From contig DHVO01000074.1 of NCBI GenBank assembly GCA_002412705.1, forward strand, positions 1-18,126: a stretch of 18,126 nucleotides of DNA. The letters are read 5' to 3'. The position numbers were made by a program, and so were the translations under genes. This document shows, piece by piece, positions 15,339 to 18,126 of this stretch (positions are counted from its first letter, which is position 1; each line of letters starts with the position of its first letter). Source of the DNA: Bacteroidales bacterium UBA5206. Its GTDB lineage: Bacteria; Bacteroidota; Bacteroidia; Bacteroidales; Tenuifilaceae. The notes beneath the pieces are model-generated. The model did no database searches, was not told the origin of the DNA, and worked only from the letters and a program-made list of their open reading frames with translations.

Positions 15339-16115
15339 CTAAACCTTTTTACCGATGTAAAATACGTAACCATAGTACTCCTTGTACTTTTGGTACAGCT
15401 CAGCCTCATGGCGTTCATTGGCTACAAGCTCCTCAGCAACCCTATTGCCAGCATGCTTGCTTAAGAAAAGCTGCTGCGCCTTAGCTTGTGGAACATAATA
15501 ATGCTCGGTCCAGCAATTCTCTGGCAGAATAAATGTAGCAATGGGAATATAACCTGCGGCTTGCATCTGAGCTACCTTGTTTGGTATGGTGTCAACTTCA
15601 GGATATGCACTATTCCAAAAATCGGCTATTTCGGCAGGGCGCTCCTGGGTAAACCACGATACTTCAGAAACAACAACGTACCCACCTCTCTTAAGAAATT
15701 GATGCCACTCAGCAAGCCCACGCTTAAAGCCAATGTTGTAAATGGCGCCCTCGGACCAAATTAAATCTAGCTCCTCGGCTTCAAAGGGAAGGCTCTCCAT
15801 GGAGCCAACAACACCCTTTACCCGATTGTGGAGGTTTAGCTGCTGCGCATTGTCGCAAAATTTATCAATAAAGGCAGGGAACAAATCGATACCTGTTATA
15901 CTTCCCAATGTATTCTGCGCCAAAACCATTGTTTGTCCGCCAGTACCGCAGCCAATATCGGCTATGCGCGATTCAGAGGAAAGATTATCAACAAAGCTCA
16001 GAGCCTTTAGAGTTACCTCGGGGCTACCTGGCCCTTGGCGCTCAACGCCTAAAAAGTATTCGCAGATTAGGTTAAAATCGAAATCGTGAATTGTTTTATT
16101 ACTATCGTTACTCAT
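15339..16115 (-). CDS. Class I SAM-dependent methyltransferase
   Basis: A 258-residue methyltransferase with a Rossmann-type SAM site: motif I ADIGCGTGG (52-60), the acidic end of strand 2 in GIDLFP (75-80), GSMESLPF (104-111) and LDLIWSEGAIYNIGF (117-131) as motifs II/III. A leading segment ERQGPGSPEVTLKAL (25-39) recurs in a group of Bacteroidota methyltransferases of unknown substrate. No membrane segment or signal peptide is present, so it is cytoplasmic. It is a single-gene unit with a strong terminator; the neighbouring genes give no hint about its substrate, which could be a small molecule. Confidence 0.88.
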   Translation of the reverse strand: MSNDSNKTIHDFDFNLICEYFLGVERQGPGSPEVTLKALSFVDNLSSESRIADIGCGTGGQTMVLAQNTLGSITGIDLFPAFIDKFCDNAQQLNLHNRVKGVVGSMESLPFEAEELDLIWSEGAIYNIGFKRGLAEWHQFLKRGGYVVVSEVSWFTQERPAEIADFWNSAYPEVDTIPNKVAQMQAAGYIPIATFILPENCWTEHYYVPQAKAQQLFLSKHAGNRVAEELVANERHEAELYQKYKEYYGYVFYIGKKV

Positions 16116-16558
16116 GATGTAGTACGTTTATGGCTAAGTCTGGGTAAAAACCAAGAATCAGCATACAATTAAAAAAAGTGTATAAGATACGTGCCCAACA
16201 AGAACTGCTGGGTAAGAATGAAGGGACAACCCCGATTTACACCAAGGGTTGTTTACTTAACCGAATCCAAGTTACGTAGTAACATCCAAAAGTATTAGTG
16301 GGACAAAAATAGCTGATATATTTCGTCCATCCAAGGTTATTATTTAAAGATCGGAAGGAACTCGCACGACCCTGTTCTGAGGGATTTGAATTTTCTACTA
16401 AACAGTCCGTTTCATAAATCACAAATACAGCAATTCAATTTATTTGGATTTATAGCACTAACAACCAGCACTCTACTCGAAACTTATTCCAAGATAAACT
16501 GACCTACAAAGGTATCCAACAAAAAGAATTGTTACTTTTATTCCTAAATAGTTAGATT
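16116..16558. other. Intergenic region between divergent methyltransferase and small secreted-protein gene
   Basis: 443 AT-rich bases. I see a 7-bp inverted repeat (ACAACCC 16226-16232 / GGGTTGT 16246-16252) and, on the minus strand, TACCTTTG (16507-16514), a -7-like match far from the methyltransferase start and without a -33 element. A 61-codon minus-strand frame (16237-16422) has no start signal or recognisable content. No tRNA or other RNA gene could be supported. Confidence 0.6.
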
Positions 16559-16903
16559 ATGAAAAAAATGATATTTGCTGCAATTGCCTGTTCTATTGCT
16601 ATTAGCACAGCCGCCCAAAACCAATCTACAACAAGTATAGAACCTCCTAAAAAACTTTTTGCATTAGAAAAGAAACAACCAACGCAGTTCAAAACGATAC
16701 TCCAGGCCGTGAGCGAACAGAAGAGTCAAAGGCAGCCATTCCTGCAAAGCAACAGGCTTTTCACCCCAAGAGCAAGGGTGTACACCAACATTACGCTGGG
16801 AAAGATGCCATGCGTTGTACCCACTAATAGCTCCAAAATAAGGAACGCAGAGATTAACCCATCCTTTGATTATAAACTCCTTATAAAAGAAGTTGATGCT
16901 TAA
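16559..16903 (+). CDS. Small exported protein of unknown function
   Basis: A 114-residue protein not recognised. It starts with a clear signal peptide (MKKMIF, hydrophobic to about residue 18, cut near STAA-QN), so the mature part is about 95 residues and lies outside the cytoplasm. The mature chain is basic and polar, rich in Gln, Ser, Pro and Lys, with a single cysteine (LGKMPCVVP) and no repeats or known motif. The next gene, a putative lipoprotein, begins 45 bases downstream on the same strand, so the two may be co-transcribed. The signal peptide makes a real gene likely; function cannot be stated. Confidence 0.65.
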   Translation: MKKMIFAAIACSIAISTAAQNQSTTSIEPPKKLFALEKKQPTQFKTILQAVSEQKSQRQPFLQSNRLFTPRARVYTNITLGKMPCVVPTNSSKIRNAEINPSFDYKLLIKEVDA

Positions 16904-16948
16904 CAGTCCCATAAACTATTAGCAAAGAACAACCTCACCAGCACAGCA

Positions 16949-17632
16949 ATGAAACGACTCCTAACACTATTTATGGCCAGTGCAATTTTTGCATCATGTA
17001 CATCGGATGATACCGAGTTGCAAGGCAAATACGTATCGGGAACGGCTAATGTAAGCCCCATTAGACTGTTCACAAAAAGCGGAGAGGTTAAGGATGAGGC
17101 TAAAGCCCTAGAGTTTATTACAAGACACGGAATTAGTGAGTTTGTACCCCAATATGGGATAGACAACAGCCATGCCAACGAGGTTTCCATCACCTTTAAT
17201 CCAGGCAACACGGCTATTGTAACATGCTTTGGCAAAACAGATGTTAGGAACATTGTTAAAAGCAACGGGTATATTTACCTTGAGGCAAGCGACATAACAA
17301 CAATTTACTCCTTTGCCAACGAATCTAAAATAACACAAGCACTGCTATTATCACCTCTATACAGTAAGACTACCACAATACCCACATCATCGGGCTATTC
17401 GAACAAAACGGAACTAAAGCACTGCTACTTTGCTAAGGAAACCAGCGGCCGCATTAGCCTGCCGTTACTCAACATTTGCATTGTAACGCACATACCAGAC
17501 CAAATTTACGCAAGAGAAACCGCCTATAACCTCAACAACGTATTCAATCCCGAGATTAGCCAAAATCTTTCCGACGTAGATACCATTGCTGTGCAACGGA
17601 TTGATGTGGAGTTGGAGCGGGAAACACATTAA
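16949..17632 (+). CDS. Putative lipoprotein of unknown function
   Basis: A 227-residue protein with a lipoprotein signal peptide: MKRLLTLF, a short hydrophobic stretch, and the lipobox FASC with Cys17 as the expected lipid-bearing residue, followed by the acidic SDD often seen after the Cys in Bacteroidota lipoproteins. The mature part appears soluble, with alternating strand-like segments (EVSITFNPGNTAIVTCFG, GYIYLEAS) and no recognised domain; it resembles a small beta-rich protein. It follows the small exported protein by 45 bases. It may be a surface or periplasmic lipoprotein. Confidence 0.75.
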   Translation: MKRLLTLFMASAIFASCTSDDTELQGKYVSGTANVSPIRLFTKSGEVKDEAKALEFITRHGISEFVPQYGIDNSHANEVSITFNPGNTAIVTCFGKTDVRNIVKSNGYIYLEASDITTIYSFANESKITQALLLSPLYSKTTTIPTSSGYSNKTELKHCYFAKETSGRISLPLLNICIVTHIPDQIYARETAYNLNNVFNPEISQNLSDVDTIAVQRIDVELERETH

Positions 17633-17725
17633 TCGATAGAACTACAGGCAATATATGTGGGATAATTTTATCCAAAAGGTGATATCTATTTAACACCCAT
17701 TATCACCCTTTCAGAATTCAATTTA

Positions 17726-17775
17726 CCACCCTCAGAACATTCTTTTTAAAGAACAGCAAGAGGTGGATTTTCTTT
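17726..17775 (+). terminator. Weak hairpin after the lipoprotein gene
   Basis: CCACCCTC (17726-17733) and GAGGTGG (17760-17766) pair with one bulged base, and the interior TTCTTTTTAAAGAA can fold further; ATTTTCTTT follows. It is a plausible but imperfect terminator 94 bases after the stop. Confidence 0.35.
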
Positions 17776-17835
17776 GCAATAGTCCAAAATGGGCGCAAAG
17801 ATTATCAACTCATTGCTTAATTAAAGAATGTTATA

Positions 17836-18126
17836 ATGAGAAAACTTATTACACCCACAATTCTAATCCTGTTCTTAGCATTAGTTGCTAATGCTAAGAA
17901 TGCAGATGAGATGCATCCCAATATAAGGGAGTGCGTCCGAACAAACACCGAGGAAAATTACCATAAGGATTTTGCTCAACCGCAGGCTTCCCTTGCTCAT
18001 CCAGTAGAATTTACGGAGGCCTTACTACAACCTACTACAATGCTGGAGGAACCAGTAGTAATCTCTGACATTACAAACTATGTAGAAGGGTTCGACAGTG
18101 ATGGACTCCCCAATGGGTGGCAATCC
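17836..18126 (+). CDS. Secreted protein with choice-of-anchor / cleaved-adhesin-like domain, N-terminal part (cut by window edge)
   Basis: The first 97 codons of a gene that runs off the right edge with no stop. MRKLITP and a hydrophobic run to about residue 19 (LALVANA) form a signal peptide. After a polar stretch of about 60 residues comes YVEGFDSDGLPNGWQS, which resembles the opening of the choice-of-anchor J / cleaved-adhesin domains of Bacteroidota surface proteins (pattern EGFDS..LP.GW). Such proteins are usually large, multidomain and exported by the type IX system, with adhesive or proteolytic functions; nothing beyond this opening is visible. The ATG at 17836 is the first that gives the signal peptide. 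Confidence 0.7.
   Translation, partial: MRKLITPTILILFLALVANAKNADEMHPNIRECVRTNTEENYHKDFAQPQASLAHPVEFTEALLQPTTMLEEPVVISDITNYVEGFDSDGLPNGWQS

Noticed and set aside
16237..16422. 61-codon minus-strand ORF and a tRNA-like TTCAAATCC stretch
   Set aside because: No acceptor stem, anticodon arm or D-arm could be paired around the T-loop-like bases, and the peptide matches nothing known.
1..18126. CRISPR arrays, insertion sequences, integrases and rRNA/tRNA genes
   Set aside because: No regularly spaced repeats, transposase motifs, or structured RNA genes were found on reading either strand.

Overview
The window reads as chromosome of a Bacteroidota (Bacteroidales-like) bacterium. Three things point there: several promoters fit the -33 TTTG / -7 TAnnTTTG pattern, Shine-Dalgarno motifs are weak or absent before most genes, and the gene content is rich in signal-peptide peptidases (S9, S37, C69, M6) plus a C-terminally cut gene with a choice-of-anchor/cleaved-adhesin-like start. 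No rRNA, tRNA, CRISPR array, insertion sequence or integrase was found.

Left part (1-11355) is a protein-degradation region. A cut M6-type metalloprotease (minus) diverges from an 833-residue S9 prolyl oligopeptidase/DPP IV-type peptidase (plus), which ends at a strong hairpin terminator. On the minus strand, 11355 down to 4382 carries four genes facing the same way: a second S9 peptidase, a cytoplasmic aminopeptidase P (M24), an S37 (PS-10) peptidase and an exported C69 dipeptidase, closed by a terminator at about 4325-4365. A YkgJ-type Cys-cluster protein sits alone between that terminator and the one after the first S9 gene. Together the peptidases look suited to peeling proline-containing peptides outside the cytoplasm and finishing them inside.

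Middle part (11684-15035) runs on the plus strand. First comes an ABC-F ATPase whose N-terminus lies in a different frame from its body, so as read the gene is broken by a one-base frameshift near 11793-11811; a 32-codon ORF overlaps its start. Then come an organic-peroxide defence set: ohr and a two-cysteine glutathione peroxidase (overlapping by 8 bases), then ohrR, a one-Cys MarR regulator with its own promoter. The ohr promoter carries palindromic TATCGC/GCGATA sites placed over the -33 region and the start point, a good candidate for the OhrR operator.

Right part: a minus-strand class I SAM methyltransferase with a clear terminator, a 443-base gap, then two small exported proteins of unknown function (one a lipoprotein) and the beginning of a secreted, probably multidomain protein that runs off the window.
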